Assembly: GCF_003073475.1 (NCBI RefSeq)
Contig: NZ_CP029033.1
Span: 2,294,001 to 2,358,000, forward strand
Source: Actinobaculum sp. 313
GTDB taxonomy: Bacteria; Actinomycetota; Actinomycetes; Actinomycetales; Actinomycetaceae
Direction of reading: 5' to 3'
DNA length: 64,000 bases
The notes below the pieces were generated by a model. It made no database searches. It saw only the letters and a program-made list of their open reading frames with translations, and was not told the DNA's origin. Numbering within the stretch: the stretch's first letter is position 1; each line of letters starts with the position of its first letter. Positions 46,301 through 56,203 of the stretch are shown piece by piece. A program made the translations under genes and the position numbers.

Positions 46301-46366
46301 AGCCCTTCTTTCATCGCACACATCGTTGTCTACTTTGCAGAACTGGGTTCAGCAGCACCGCCGTTC

Positions 46367-46383
46367 GTTCAGTTCTACTGAAC
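46367..46383. promoter_or_regulatory. Palindromic operator candidate between dapA-like and iclR genes
   Basis: GTTCAGTTCTACTGAAC: perfect 6-base arms (GTTCAG/CTGAAC) around 5 bases. It lies in the only divergent promoter region of the cluster, 67 bases from the lyase start and 164 from the regulator start, and has the size expected for an IclR-family site. Confidence 0.65.
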
Positions 46384-46546
46384 ACTAGAATAGCGCGAAG
46401 CCGTGTGTCCCACAACGCATAGTTGATGTGATGCGCGGCACCATTACGAGGCGGCGGAGCCAATTCGCCGTCGTAACGGAACCTCTGGAAGCCGGACCAC
46501 GAGGCCGTAAGATATATGCAGTGCAAGGCCAGAAAATGGAGGCGGT

Positions 46547-47371
46547 GTGGCAAGCAGAACCACGCAATCGGATCGGGGCGATAGCTCTGCGGGCGGCGTC
46601 CAGTCAGTTGTAAAGGCGGTGCGAATTCTTGACTGTTTCTCCGCCAACCAGCCCTTTCTCACCCTGTCGCAGATCTGCCGTGAGACCGGATTGCCAAAAA
46701 GCACCGCTCTGAATCTGGTCCGCACGCTAGAGCAGTCGAACTTACTGATGCGCATGGAGGACACTCAGCAGTATCAACTGTCGTATCGCGTCATGGAGTA
46801 CAGCTACGCACTGAGCTCATCACTGCCTCTTATCCAGTACGCAATGCCCTTCTTGGAAGAGATTCAGGTGAGCACGGGTGAGAATATCTACCTCACCAGC
46901 CATATCGACGGGCGTGTGTTCTACTTGGAGTGCGTTTACCCCAGTATCCGCATTGGCAACTACTCCGTTCAGGGAAAGACCCTTCCTATGCACTGCACCG
47001 GCTGTGGGAAGGCCATGCTGGCCTACTTATCCGACCACGAACTGCAGCAGGTTGTCGATAGGCGAGGCCTCCCCCGCTTGACCCCCGCCACGATCACTGA
47101 CGCGGACGCACTGCGCGAGGAACTGGCGGCGACGCGCGAGCGTGGTTACGCCCTTGACCTGGAAGAAGAAACTGCGGGTGTGAAATGCGTGGCCGTCGCC
47201 ATACGTGACGGCTCCGGCTATCCCGTGGGTGCCATCAGCATCTCGGGAACCACGGTCAGTGTTCGCGACGATCTGATCGAAGAGTATGCGCGCATCCTTT
47301 CGCGGGCCGCATCGGTATTTGCATCAGTCTCGCGGCAGTTCCCCGCCGCACAGTTGCGCAGCCGCGGGTAG
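46547..47371 (+). CDS. IclR-family transcriptional regulator
   Basis: 274 residues from GTG 46547 with GGAGG just upstream. The N-terminal winged helix spans about 18-75 (AVRILDCFSANQPFLTLSQI, CRETGLPKSTALNLVRTLEQ); the C-terminal IclR effector domain follows (YSVQGKTLPMHCTGCGKAML, GYALDLEEETAGVKCVAVAI, GAISISGTTVSV). It is divergent from the DapA-like/TctABC/DhaKL operon and almost surely controls it. IclR proteins bind small acids, often the transported or cleaved compound. Confidence 0.9.
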   Translation: MASRTTQSDRGDSSAGGVQSVVKAVRILDCFSANQPFLTLSQICRETGLPKSTALNLVRTLEQSNLLMRMEDTQQYQLSYRVMEYSYALSSSLPLIQYAMPFLEEIQVSTGENIYLTSHIDGRVFYLECVYPSIRIGNYSVQGKTLPMHCTGCGKAMLAYLSDHELQQVVDRRGLPRLTPATITDADALREELAATRERGYALDLEEETAGVKCVAVAIRDGSGYPVGAISISGTTVSVRDDLIEEYARILSRAASVFASVSRQFPAAQLRSRG

Positions 47372-48082
47372 CGACTCTCTTCACCATCGCAATCGACGGC
47401 GCGGCATCCCTCAGCTGCGCCGTCACTGGTAGTGGTGCAAGATAACGGGCGAGGCGACATGCACGTCACCTCCAACATCTCCCAGTACTGGCCCCACGAA
47501 CGGCGACCAGTGTGGAAGCGACGGCAGAGTATCAGACAGCAGCTCCACCGCCGAGCTATTACGGAGGTGTGATATTGCGGCTGCATGTCGACGTCGTTGC
47601 AGACGCATGGCAGCGGCCGAAATGGGGGATTGACCAAGTCGGGGATGGTGCCTACCACGCTTTTGGTCCCCGCACGGCGGTCACTGCCGAATCGGTGTCA
47701 AAATCCCGGTGGTTCCGCCCATCGAGCATCCATAGAATGGGGTTGTCACTGGAGTGGTGTCAAAATCCCGTCCAAACGCGATGCAAGCGCTTCGGGCCAG
47801 CATCCAAAACCGCGTGATTCCGCCATTTTTTAAATGGAGCGATTCCACTTTGCCTCCGTTTGGACGGGATCTGGACACGCTCACGCCAGCGCACCCCCGA
47901 ACTGCTCACACCCCAGAGCACAAACGGGAATGAGAAACACCTGAACCACCGACTCTGCACGGCCGATCACTGGATCCGAAAAAACAAGCTCGGCGCCGAC
48001 CAGGGACGGTCTGCCCCACCAGCACTGGACGTGCGCGTCACTTGGGCGCGGCCTCTACGCCCCGCCCTCCACCAACGCCACT
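47372..48082. other. 711-base gap with repeats and no gene
   Basis: Between the IclR gene and the terminator of the DUF5692 gene. The first 300 bases show nothing. 47694-47870 is a cluster of direct and inverted repeats (separate entry). No complete gene or IS is supported. Confidence 0.5.
47694..47870. repeat. Cluster of direct repeats and hairpins
   Basis: GGTGTCAAAATCCCG occurs at 47694-47708 and 47756-47770. The second copy begins an inverted pair: ATCCCGTCCAAACG (47765-47778) is the exact reverse complement of 47857-47870. Inside it is the hairpin CCATTTTTTAAATGG with GATTCC on both sides, and the first repeat carries a similar CCATAGAATGG. It may be the remains of a small mobile element. 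Confidence 0.7.
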
Positions 48083-48137
48083 GACGAAAAGAAAAGCCCG
48101 GATCTGCGCTTGCTAGCGATGGCACAGATCCGGGCTT
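48083..48137 (-). terminator. Intrinsic terminator of the DUF5692 gene
   Basis: AAGCCCGGATCTG (48094-48106) and CAGATCCGGGCTT (48125-48137) form a perfect 13-base stem. On the minus strand it is followed by TTCTTTTCG. This is the clearest intrinsic terminator in the window, 141 bases after the DUF5692 stop. Confidence 0.85.
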
Positions 48138-48277
48138 CCACCCTTACCATTGCAACCACAGCACCGCTTGACGCGGTGCCCCAGTAACAACTCACACCAT
48201 GTGCACGGTTAACCACTCCCGTACACATTCCTCTATTATGCCTGGGCTCCGCTGTGCGCACAACAGGGACATCACGT

Positions 48278-49342
48278 TCAGTGCAACGCGCGAACCCCGA
48301 CACTATCGACACCGGCAGCCTCATCCCCGGCAACCTCAGCCCCGACTGTCTCGGCCGCAACGGCCCCAGCATCATCGGCCGCAGGCCAAGCGCCGGCGCT
48401 TTCGGGCGCCGCCTCAACCTCGATATTCGCGTCGCGCACCTCCCGGTAGGCGGGAAGGTCCGTATACAGCTCATCACGCAGCGGGTTCAATCGCTTGGCG
48501 CGGATAGTGCGCACCTGGTAGATCAGCACCGCCACATTGGCCACCAGCGAAATAGCCGAAACCAGGAACAGCGCTGCCGGGCGATGTGACGCCTCTACCG
48601 CGAAGCGGGACGACGTCACGAAAGTCGGCACGGCCATAGTGAACATCATCCACAGCGCCAGGGTGTGCGCCCGATGCTGTAACCATGCACCCCGCTTAAT
48701 GAAGAAGGCCGGAATCGTGCAAGAAATCAGCAGCGCCGCACCGGCATAGAAGGAATGGTCACCAACACAGTTGTACACGTAGGCGAAGTTCCACAGATCG
48801 TAGGCAATGATCCAGAACCACAGCATGTCGGGCCAGATCATGTCCTTCGCCTTGTCGCGCGAGATGATAATCCCGCTCCAACCACAAATGGTGATGAGGT
48901 TGAGCAGACCCGCGACTCCGTTCATGTAGTTCCACGAGCCGGAGACCATGAAGACGCCGTCGACCACCTCATTTGCACCCATCGCGCCCACCTGGAAGTC
49001 GCGGATGCATGCCTCCAGGATATTCAGGCCCAGGATCGCGGGCGGGAAGAGCAGCGCCCACCGATGCGCGCGCAGCTTCGGGTGATAGCGCAGTGCCATG
49101 AAACCGAGGCACCCGGCCAGCGCCGAATAGACCTTCACCCAGTGGAACCAGGTGCCGGTCGACGAACCGGCACCCGCCGTCGTCGGCCAAACAAAAACAG
49201 TCAGGACGATTGGCAAGACGATAAAGATCGCCCAGCCCGCACTGCGGAAGCGGCGAGTCAGCTCGTTCAAGCCGATCAGTGCCGCGAGTACCGCGAGCCA
49301 TGCCAACCACGAATACCACGGTATTGATTCGAATAAAAACAT
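48278..49342 (-). CDS. DUF5692-family multi-pass membrane protein
   Basis: 354 residues from ATG 49342 (MFLFESIPWYSWLAWLAVLA), GGAG upstream. Eight or nine membrane helices; conserved-looking motifs are WFHWVKVYSALAGCLGFMAL, LNILEACIRDFQVG, SGSWNYMNGVAGLLNLITI and IAYDLWNFAYVYNCV. It resembles DUF5692 proteins of unknown function. The last 55 residues are a soluble Ala/Glu/Val tail (AETVGAEVAGDEAAGVDSVG). It is a single gene, divergent from the TetR gene and ending in a strong terminator. Confidence 0.75.
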   Translation of the reverse strand: MFLFESIPWYSWLAWLAVLAALIGLNELTRRFRSAGWAIFIVLPIVLTVFVWPTTAGAGSSTGTWFHWVKVYSALAGCLGFMALRYHPKLRAHRWALLFPPAILGLNILEACIRDFQVGAMGANEVVDGVFMVSGSWNYMNGVAGLLNLITICGWSGIIISRDKAKDMIWPDMLWFWIIAYDLWNFAYVYNCVGDHSFYAGAALLISCTIPAFFIKRGAWLQHRAHTLALWMMFTMAVPTFVTSSRFAVEASHRPAALFLVSAISLVANVAVLIYQVRTIRAKRLNPLRDELYTDLPAYREVRDANIEVEAAPESAGAWPAADDAGAVAAETVGAEVAGDEAAGVDSVGVRALH

Positions 49343-49920
49343 TGTGCGTGCTCCAAGAAATCGTGAGGAAGCCCGTCAGCGGGCTGTCCATTACACGATT
49401 ACGTTATGATGCAGGCAACGACGACGGCGATGGACAGTCGCGCGGAAGTGTCCAAAAATCCGACTTCGCGTCACGGTTCCGGGTCGACGACGTCGCGACG
49501 TTTAGGACTTTGTTCCTAGAGAGCGAGGGGGAGCCAGACCATGGACGATAACATCATGTTCCCGTACGACGTCGTGACGCCACCGGGTAGTGCACGACGA
49601 GAGCCGGACACCACAGCACAGGCGCCCGGTCGCGGCGCACAAAGTCCGGCTGGCACGACACTGAGTAGGATGAGGCAATTCACGAGCAGTGCGGCGCAAC
49701 CGCCACAAAGTATTGCACATCCCCGAGTGCCACCACCCAACCGCGGAGTGGAACCACGCACCCGCCACAAGGCATTGCGCATCCCCCGAGTGCCACCACC
49801 CAATCCCCGCGCAACACCACGCAACCATCACATAGAGGCGGGCCGCCAGCGGGAGACACCCCGAAATCGCCCCCTGGCAAGGTACAGCCACCTGACTGCG
49901 CAAGACGATCATCGATCTAC
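49343..49920. other. Divergent gap between DUF5692 and TetR genes
   Basis: 578 bases. They must hold promoters for both genes, but no clear consensus pair is seen. A degenerate direct repeat fills 49701-49803 (separate entry). Open frames here are compositional and lack ribosome sites. Confidence 0.45.
49701..49803. repeat. Degenerate direct repeat, unit about 41 bp
   Basis: A unit running from CCGCCACAA to GAGTGCCACCACCCAA is present at 49701-49740 and, with a few changes and one inserted base, at 49762-49803. The period is about 61. Confidence 0.75.
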
Positions 49921-50553
49921 ATGGCACATGTGGCGCACGGCAGGGCGCAATCGCCGCGTGGTCATGCGGCGCCACCAGCGTACACAAAGAAACCGACGAC
50001 GCCGGAGTTGCTCGGTCAAATTCTCAAGGAACAACTGCGCACAATTCCTTTGTCAAAGGTCACGGTGGCCGGTCTGGCAGCAGATGCCGGTATTTCGCGC
50101 CAGGCGTTCTACTACCATTTCTCCGATATACACGATCTGGCGGCGTGGGTATTCCAGATCGACATTGCCGACCACATCATGGCGCATGCGAGTTACGCAC
50201 AGTGGGCGAACGGCTTCCGGCAGATGCTGGCCTACATGCAAGCACACCGCGACCAGGCGTATGCGGTGATCAACTCGCTCAGTCACGAGGAATTGGAGCA
50301 ATTCTTCTTCCGGACCTTGCGCGAGATGATGAGCGTCATCGTGGCCGAGCTGGAAGGCGATCTGCAACTAACCGAGGCGTCGCGCACCTTCGTGATCGAG
50401 CATTTCACCCTGATCGTGCTGGGACATCTACTGCACTGGTTCGCTACGGACATGGCCGCCAACCCCACTGGTTTAGTGGACGACCTTGAGCTAATTCTGC
50501 ACGGCACTGTGCGGGCGGCTCTGGAACGCTTCGCTCAGCGGGACGCCATGTAA
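49921..50553 (+). CDS. TetR/AcrR-family regulator (DhaS-like)
   Basis: 210 residues from ATG 49921; the ribosome site is weak, so the first 20 residues are uncertain. The TetR helix-turn-helix is at about 25-70 (LGQILKEQLRTIPLSKVTVA, GLAADAGISRQAFYYHFSDI). The C-terminal region (WVFQIDIADHIM, VINSLSHEELEQFFFRTLRE) resembles the DhaS type of TetR protein, which in some bacteria activates dihydroxyacetone kinase genes. dhaKL is 7.6 kb away, so a link is only a possibility. The nearest candidate target is the divergent DUF5692 gene. Confidence 0.8.
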   Translation: MAHVAHGRAQSPRGHAAPPAYTKKPTTPELLGQILKEQLRTIPLSKVTVAGLAADAGISRQAFYYHFSDIHDLAAWVFQIDIADHIMAHASYAQWANGFRQMLAYMQAHRDQAYAVINSLSHEELEQFFFRTLREMMSVIVAELEGDLQLTEASRTFVIEHFTLIVLGHLLHWFATDMAANPTGLVDDLELILHGTVRAALERFAQRDAM

Positions 50554-51008
50554 ACAGCACGCGCATCCCATCACCAAAACGCCACAGGCGGAACGCCGCC
50601 TTGGCACCTCCGCACGGACACCCTACAGGCGCCCCAGTCGGCCGCCAGAGCACGAGGCGGCCAGCCTCTGCCGCAATCCACCCCAACCACCAGCACAAGG
50701 CGGCCAACACGGAAGTGCCCCGGATACCGAAGCATCCGGGGCACGAGGGCTGGTTTAGCGTCTGTATGCTATCCAATTTTGAGCGCTTGTAGCAAGTGCA
50801 AGCACCGGCCGCAAGTACAAGTGCTCTCTGCGGGTACGGGCGCTCGCCGAGGTCGGACGACCGACAGATCTGTCAGCAGACCTGCCTTTGCTCGACCGGA
50901 GCCACCCCGCCTGCCTGCCCCGCAGCCAACTCTCAATTCGCTGCAGAGAGGCCAGCGGCTTGGATGGGCCCAACCGTTTGGATGGGCCCCATATCACTCG
51001 GTGCGGCG
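50554..51008. other. Convergent gap between TetR gene and clpC
   Basis: 455 bases. Holds two hairpins (GGCCGCC/GGCGGCC at 50640-50662 and the terminator at 50715-50744) and a short direct repeat, TTGGATGGGCCC, twice at about 50960-50990. No gene is seen. Confidence 0.5.
50715..50744. terminator. Hairpin between convergent TetR gene and clpC
   Basis: GTGCCCCGGA (50715-50724) and TCCGGGGCAC (50735-50744) form a perfect 10-base stem with a loop of 10. The position between converging genes fits a shared terminator, though no long T-run follows on either strand. Confidence 0.6.
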
Positions 51009-53597
51009 TTAGTTCGCTGCGGATAAACCACTGGGCTGCGAGCCCGCCGACGAGCCGCCACTCCACGTATCGGTCGCTGCGGCCAGTCCGTCGATTCCTT
51101 CCGGCGCCTCGGCTGCCTCGGCATCCTCGGGAAGGGGCGCGTCGGCATCCTGTCCGGAGAAGGTGAAGGACATCGGGATATTGTTCTTATCCACGTCCAC
51201 CACAATGGTCTGACCCGGCCGGAACTCACCAAAGAGCAGCTTCTCGGACAGTACGTCCTCAATGTCGCGCTGGATGGCGCGACGCAGCGGACGCGCACCA
51301 AGCACCGGATCGTACCCGCGATCAGCGAGCAGGCTCTTGGCGTCGTTCGTCAAGGCGATGCGCATATCTTGCTCGGCCAACCGCTTGTCCAGCTTGCCGA
51401 TCATCAGATCGACAATTGCCAGAATCTCCTCGCGGCGCAGCTGCGGGAAGACGATCATTTCGTCCACACGGTTGAGGAACTCGGGGCGGAAATTGTCCTT
51501 CAGTGCCTCGTTGACGCGCTGCTTCATGCGCTCGTACGACGTCGTCGTGTCCTGATCGAACTGGAAGCCGGTGGTCACGCCCTTGGCAATGTCCTTCGTA
51601 CCGAGGTTGGTCGTCATGATGATGACGGTGTTCTTGAAGTCGACCACGCGCCCCTGCGAATCGGTAAGGCGGCCTTCCTCCAGGATCTGCAGCAACGGGT
51701 TGAACAGGTCGGAATGCGCCTTTTCAATCTCGTCGAACAGTACCACGGAGAACGGCTTGCGCCGTACCTTCTCGGTCAGCTGGCCGCCCTCTTCATATCC
51801 GACATACCCGGGAGGAGCACCGAACAGACGGGAGACGGTGTGCTTCTCCGAGTACTCGGACATATCAAGCGTGATCAGCGCAGACTCGTCACCGAAGAGG
51901 AACTCGGCTAGCGCCTTGGCCAGTTCGGTCTTGCCGACGCCGGTCGGACCGGCGAAGATGAACGAGCCACCCGGTCGGTTCGGATCCTTCAGGCCGGCGC
52001 GAGTGCGCCGAATCGCCTGCGAGAGCGCCGTGACGGCCTCGTTCTGGCCGATAACGCGCTTGTGCAGCTCATCCTCCATGCGCAGCAGCTTGGCAGACTC
52101 GGCCTCTGTCAGCTTGAACACCGGGATACCGGTGGACATGGACAACACCTCTGTGATGAGGTCTTCGTCGACGACGGAGACCACGTCCATATCGCCATCC
52201 TTCCAGGCCTGCTCGCGCTCGTTGCGCTGCTCGGTCAGGCGCTGCTCTTCGTCGCGCAAAGAAGCGGCCTTCTCGAAGTCCTGCCCGTCAATGGCGGCCT
52301 CCTTATCGCGGCGCAAACCGGCGATCTTCTCGTCTAGCTCGCGCAGCTCCGGCGGCGCAGTCATCTTGCGAATGGCGAGCCGTGCACCGGCTTCATCGAT
52401 CAGATCGATGGCCTTATCCGGCAGGAAGCGGTCGTTGATGTAGCGGTCGGCCAGCGCTGCGGCGGAGTCGATCGCATCATCTGTAATCGTCACACGGTGG
52501 AAGGATTCGTAGCGGTCGCGCAACCCCTTGAGGATCTCGATGGTCTGCGGCACCGTCGGCTGATCCACCTGAATCGGCTGGAAGCGCCGCTCCAAAGCGG
52601 CGTCCTTCTCAATGTGCTTGCGGTACTCATCCAAGGTGGTGGCACCGATGACCTGCAATTCACCACGCGCCAGCATGGGCTTGAGCAGCGACGCCGCATC
52701 GAGTGCGCCTTCGGCCGCGCCTGCGCCGACCAGGGTGTGAATCTCGTCGATGAACAGAATGATGTCCCCGCGCGTATTGACCTCTTTGAGGATCTTCTTC
52801 ATGCGCTCCTCGAAGTCACCGCGGTAGCGTGATCCGGCAACCAGCGAGCCCATATCCAGCGAGTACAGCTGCTTATCTTTGAGCGTCTCGGGAACATCTC
52901 CGGCGGCAATCGACTGGGCGAGGCCTTCGACGACGGCGGTCTTGCCGACGCCGGGTTCGCCCACCAGCACCGGGTTGTTCTTGGTACGGCGGGATAGCAC
53001 CTGCATGACACGCTCGGTCTCCAGATGACGTCCAATCACCGGATCGAGCTTGTGCTCACGCGCGGACTGCGTCAAGTTGCGTCCAAACTGGTCAAGAACA
53101 GTTGAGCCTGCCTTCTGACCCTCGCGGGCACCGTTTCCAACCCCAACCGGCTCCTTACCCTGGTAGCCGGAAATAAGCTGATTGACCTGGTTGCGCACGC
53201 GCGGCAGATCCGCACCGAGCTTCACCAGTACCTGGGCGGCGACGCCGTCGGGTTCACGGGTGAGCCCGAGCAGCAGGTGCTCCGTCCCGATGTACGAGTG
53301 TCCCAGCTGCAGACCCTCACGCATCGCATATTCAATGACTTTCTTGGCACGGGGAGTGAAGGGGATATGCCCCGACGGGGGTTCCTGGCCCTCCCCGATA
53401 ATATCGATGACCTGAGCTCGGACATTCTCCAACGTGATGTCCAAAGCATCAAGCGCCTTGGCAGCAACGCCCTCTCCCTCACGAATGAGACCGAGCAGAA
53501 TGTGCTCAGTGCCAAGGTAGTTGTGTTTGAGGTTACGAGCCTCCTCCTGCGCGAGTACGATCACCCGGCGGGCACGGTCTGTAAACCGTTCGAACAT
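51009..53597 (-). CDS. clpC: ATP-dependent Clp protease ATP-binding subunit ClpC
   Basis: 862 residues from ATG 53597 ([20 protein letters not shown]), AAGGAG 5 bases upstream. Two N-terminal Clp repeats (to about 145); AAA-1 with [16 protein letters not shown] (about 205); a middle domain with a UVR-like segment ([20 protein letters not shown], about 430); AAA-2 with [16 protein letters not shown] (about 560) and [20 protein letters not shown]. It unfolds substrates for ClpP in the cytosol. The Ala/Ser-rich last 40 residues are not conserved. Single gene. Confidence 0.97.
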   Translation of the reverse strand: MFERFTDRARRVIVLAQEEARNLKHNYLGTEHILLGLIREGEGVAAKALDALDITLENVRAQVIDIIGEGQEPPSGHIPFTPRAKKVIEYAMREGLQLGHSYIGTEHLLLGLTREPDGVAAQVLVKLGADLPRVRNQVNQLISGYQGKEPVGVGNGAREGQKAGSTVLDQFGRNLTQSAREHKLDPVIGRHLETERVMQVLSRRTKNNPVLVGEPGVGKTAVVEGLAQSIAAGDVPETLKDKQLYSLDMGSLVAGSRYRGDFEERMKKILKEVNTRGDIILFIDEIHTLVGAGAAEGALDAASLLKPMLARGELQVIGATTLDEYRKHIEKDAALERRFQPIQVDQPTVPQTIEILKGLRDRYESFHRVTITDDAIDSAAALADRYINDRFLPDKAIDLIDEAGARLAIRKMTAPPELRELDEKIAGLRRDKEAAIDGQDFEKAASLRDEEQRLTEQRNEREQAWKDGDMDVVSVVDEDLITEVLSMSTGIPVFKLTEAESAKLLRMEDELHKRVIGQNEAVTALSQAIRRTRAGLKDPNRPGGSFIFAGPTGVGKTELAKALAEFLFGDESALITLDMSEYSEKHTVSRLFGAPPGYVGYEEGGQLTEKVRRKPFSVVLFDEIEKAHSDLFNPLLQILEEGRLTDSQGRVVDFKNTVIIMTTNLGTKDIAKGVTTGFQFDQDTTTSYERMKQRVNEALKDNFRPEFLNRVDEMIVFPQLRREEILAIVDLMIGKLDKRLAEQDMRIALTNDAKSLLADRGYDPVLGARPLRRAIQRDIEDVLSEKLLFGEFRPGQTIVVDVDKNNIPMSFTFSGQDADAPLPEDAEAAEAPEGIDGLAAATDTWSGGSSAGSQPSGLSAAN

Positions 53598-54003
53598 TGG
53601 CACTCCTTGCGTGGTACTACTCCCTGACTTGGCGAGTTCACTCAACCATAACTGCGCCGGTCGCTAAATCCTGCCGTTGTTCGCCAGCGGCGTGAGGTGT
53701 GATGGCATGAAGCCCCTGTCCTACGCGAGAATTCGCGGCAAAAACACCGCACACATGCGTTCTATGCCATCGCGCAATACTTACAAATGCTGCCTTTCTC
53801 GCCGCCACCATGCGCACGCGTCCCGCAGCCGAGTAGTTTCTAGAGAGTAGTTCTCGCGGGAGAAGTGCCCTGTACGAGTTCCGCAGCCGAGTAGTTTCTA
53901 GTCGCGAAGAGTCCGTTCCGGCGACGACGTGCACACACGTTCCGTACAACACCTTCCATACAGCGAGTGGCCTAAGGGAAGCGCCTTCGACACTCAACCT
54001 GAC
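53598..54003. other. clpC upstream region
   Basis: 406 bases. CGCGAGAATTCGCG (53724-53737), a palindrome with 5-base arms, lies about 130 bases before clpC and could be a regulator site (ClgR-type sites are built from CGC/GCG arms); this is weak. A direct repeat lies at 53823-53901 (separate entry). No gene. Confidence 0.4.
53823..53901. repeat. Direct repeat, 21-bp unit
   Basis: A 21-base unit starting CCGCAGCCGAGTAGTTTCTA occurs exactly at 53823-53843 and 53881-53901, a period of 58. Confidence 0.85.
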
Positions 54004-54456
54004 TCAACACTCCACCAGGATCGTGAAGGGACCATCATTGACCAACTCAACATCCATCATCGCGCCGAACTCCCCGGTTTCCACATGCAGCCCGTAGGCG
54101 GATCGCAACTCCTGCACAACGGCGTCTACCAGCGGTTCGGCAACGTCACCCGGTGCCGCGTGCGACCAACTCGGCTTACGCCCCTTCCTCGTATCAGCAT
54201 AGAGAGTGAACTGTGACACGACGAGGACCGGAGCCCCGCATTCCTCCGCACTACGGCGAGCAGCGGTATCGTCTAAACCGCCCGACCCTCGCAGGATTTT
54301 CAACTGTGCGATTTTCCGCGCTGTCTTCTTCGCTTCGGCATTCCCGTCGGAACCAGTCACACCCAGCAACACACATAGCCCAGCTTCGATCGCGCCTACA
54401 ACACGTCCGTCCACGCGAACCTCTGCGCGTTTGACACGCTGGATAACTGACCGCAT
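54004..54456 (-). CDS. dtd: D-aminoacyl-tRNA deacylase
   Basis: 150 residues, the usual Dtd length. It begins MRSVIQRVKRAEVRVDGRVV; the active-site motif SQFTLYADTRKGRKPSW and the cross-subunit Gly-cisPro motif NDGPFTILVE at the C-terminus are intact. The homodimer removes D-amino acids, and glycine from mischarged tRNA-Ala, in the cytosol. Single gene on the minus strand. Confidence 0.96.
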   Translation of the reverse strand: MRSVIQRVKRAEVRVDGRVVGAIEAGLCVLLGVTGSDGNAEAKKTARKIAQLKILRGSGGLDDTAARRSAEECGAPVLVVSQFTLYADTRKGRKPSWSHAAPGDVAEPLVDAVVQELRSAYGLHVETGEFGAMMDVELVNDGPFTILVEC

Positions 54457-54876
54457 GCTTCCTGCTCCTCACTCGATTCTCGCCGCGCCGGTGGCCACCC
54501 CGACCTGCTGCGGGTCATCCAAGCCCGCTCAAGGGATTCTCGCCGCGCCGGTAGGACGCTTGTGTTGTGGCTCAATACGCAAGCTTACGATCCCCGATTG
54601 CCACCCGTCACCGTGCGCACGTGCCGCCCACTGGGCGACGTATCACGGGCCATTCGGAGCACGTGTTACCGCGCGTGTGCCAACCTCGCTTACCTGTTAC
54701 AGCAGTCTTTACGATAGCGATCATCACCGGCGCGCACGTCACCCTCGGCACGAGGAAGTCCAGCGGCAATCTGACGGCACAATCGTCACCGTGCGCAGAT
54801 AACCCGGCCAAGAAGCTAGTCCCAGCGTGTAGATTAACCGCGCGAGCCTCCCGCAACTCCGATGCCTTACGCCTGC
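54457..54876. other. dtd upstream region with direct repeat
   Basis: 420 bases. GATTCTCGCCGCGCCGGT occurs at 54475-54492 and 54535-54552 (period 60). The rest shows no gene, RNA or clear promoter. Confidence 0.55.
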
Positions 54877-55233
54877 CTAATCCGCGACTTCATTTGTCTC
54901 CGTCGCGTCAGCTGCCGACGTCGCAGTTCCTCCCCGTGGTCCCATCCGTGGATATTCCGCGCCGCGGTAGTAAACTCCTGGAACAAGAATCAGCAGGAAC
55001 AGCACGAAATGCACCCATGAAAGATCGGGCGACACGATGAGGACTGCCCCGAAGAACAATGCAAAACTGAAACAGAGTAGCCAGGAATCCCGCGATCCCT
55101 TGGCCTTCTTGAAGTCACTCTCCGGACGACGCCCGCAGTCCACCAAAGCCCACACATCGATTGCCAGTGCACCAAGTACGCTGATGAACCCAATCAAGAA
55201 CAGACTACCGAAGAACAACTCCTCATCACTCAT
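54877..55233 (-). CDS. Small DUF2516-like membrane protein
   Basis: 118 residues from ATG 55233 (MSDEELFFGSLFLIGFISVL), AAAGGCGAAG upstream. Three membrane segments; AIDVWALVDCGRRPESDFKK then SRDSWLLCFSFALFF fits the DUF2516 pattern of actinobacteria (a W-A-x-V-D motif after helix 1 and an aromatic before helix 2). It ends YYRGAEYPRMGPRGG plus a hydrophilic tail. The next gene upstream (55390-55722) is a clear paralogue, so the pair arose by duplication. Function unknown. Confidence 0.65.
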   Translation of the reverse strand: MSDEELFFGSLFLIGFISVLGALAIDVWALVDCGRRPESDFKKAKGSRDSWLLCFSFALFFGAVLIVSPDLSWVHFVLFLLILVPGVYYRGAEYPRMGPRGGTATSAADATETNEVAD

Positions 55234-55389
55234 TGTCTTCGCCTTTCGTTCTGCCTATGACTATCTTCGCTTTACTCGGAGACTAGCTCCAAACGGCCCA
55301 GTACGCTTCTGATTCGGAGTCTTTCTTTGATCGGAGCCTTCCGCAGCAAGGAACACCGCGGCACGCACCAATACCACAGCGCTCGGTTC

Positions 55390-55722
55390 TCACCAGCCTC
55401 CACGATTTGAACGCGGGCGCTCGCCGCCAGGCCGTCGCGGTCCCATGCGCTGCCGCTCCGGGCCGAGGTAGTAGACAACGGCGATGATGGCGAGCAGAGA
55501 GAGAAATCCCCGGAACGGCAGGTATATGAATGGCACAACGAAGCTCAAACTGAGCACCACTGCTAGGACCAGCACAACGGTCCAAAAGTCCTTTGATCGC
55601 CGTGCGAACGTAAAATCGCCCGCCGACCGGCCCAAGCAATCCACAAGCGCCCACACCGCAAGAGACGCTACAAAAAGCGCAATCGCCCAGTTTATAAGGC
55701 CATATAGTGTCCACCCCAGCAC
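55390..55722 (-). CDS. Small DUF2516-like membrane protein, paralogue
   Basis: 110 residues from GTG 55722 (reads LGWTLYGLINWAIALFVASL after the start), chosen because GGAGGT lies 8 bases upstream; the longer frame would add 14 residues. It shares with its neighbour the block VWALVDCLGRSAGDF, a W after the loop (SKDFWTVVLVLAVVL), and the end YYLGPERQRMGPRRPGG. Three membrane segments. Unknown role; same strand as its paralogue with a gap of 156 bases. Confidence 0.62.
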   Translation of the reverse strand: MLGWTLYGLINWAIALFVASLAVWALVDCLGRSAGDFTFARRSKDFWTVVLVLAVVLSLSFVVPFIYLPFRGFLSLLAIIAVVYYLGPERQRMGPRRPGGERPRSNRGGW

Positions 55723-56203
55723 GGCGGCCCACCTCCCCTCCCTAACATAGAAGCATGAGAACACTCACGCCTACACAGCACACCCCAGCGACGTGCTGCG
55801 ACGAGTTCCTCTACGGGTCTGCATCGATATGCACCGACGCCACGGCATGTACTGCCCTCGCAGTATATCCATCCCGCACATCATCCGCAGCCACAGTTCC
55901 CGACATCCACCGTCGTATTCCTGTGTGCCACGTCTCGGCATTCAACACCAGCTCCGCTTTCGCCCGACCGTTGTATTCCCTCGTGCCGCATCGGCACCGA
56001 TAGGCCGCAGCCACATCAGAACTAGTGCCCCGCCTGCTCAACAGCCTGTAAACTACCGGGCCACACAGACCTGTCCAATATCTAACCAAAATCTAGCCGA
56101 CTGAACATGTCGGCAGAGAATGGCGCAGGATTTCCGACTTTCCGCACCGTTTCCCGGCTATGCCATTGCTATCGCATGGGCGCACTACGAAAATCCGTGC
56201 ATA
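55723..56203. other. Gap between ygfZ and the DUF2516-like genes
   Basis: 481 bases with no supported gene, RNA or repeat. It should carry the promoter of the DUF2516-like pair and the 3' end of the ygfZ transcript; no hairpin with a T-run was found. Confidence 0.45.
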
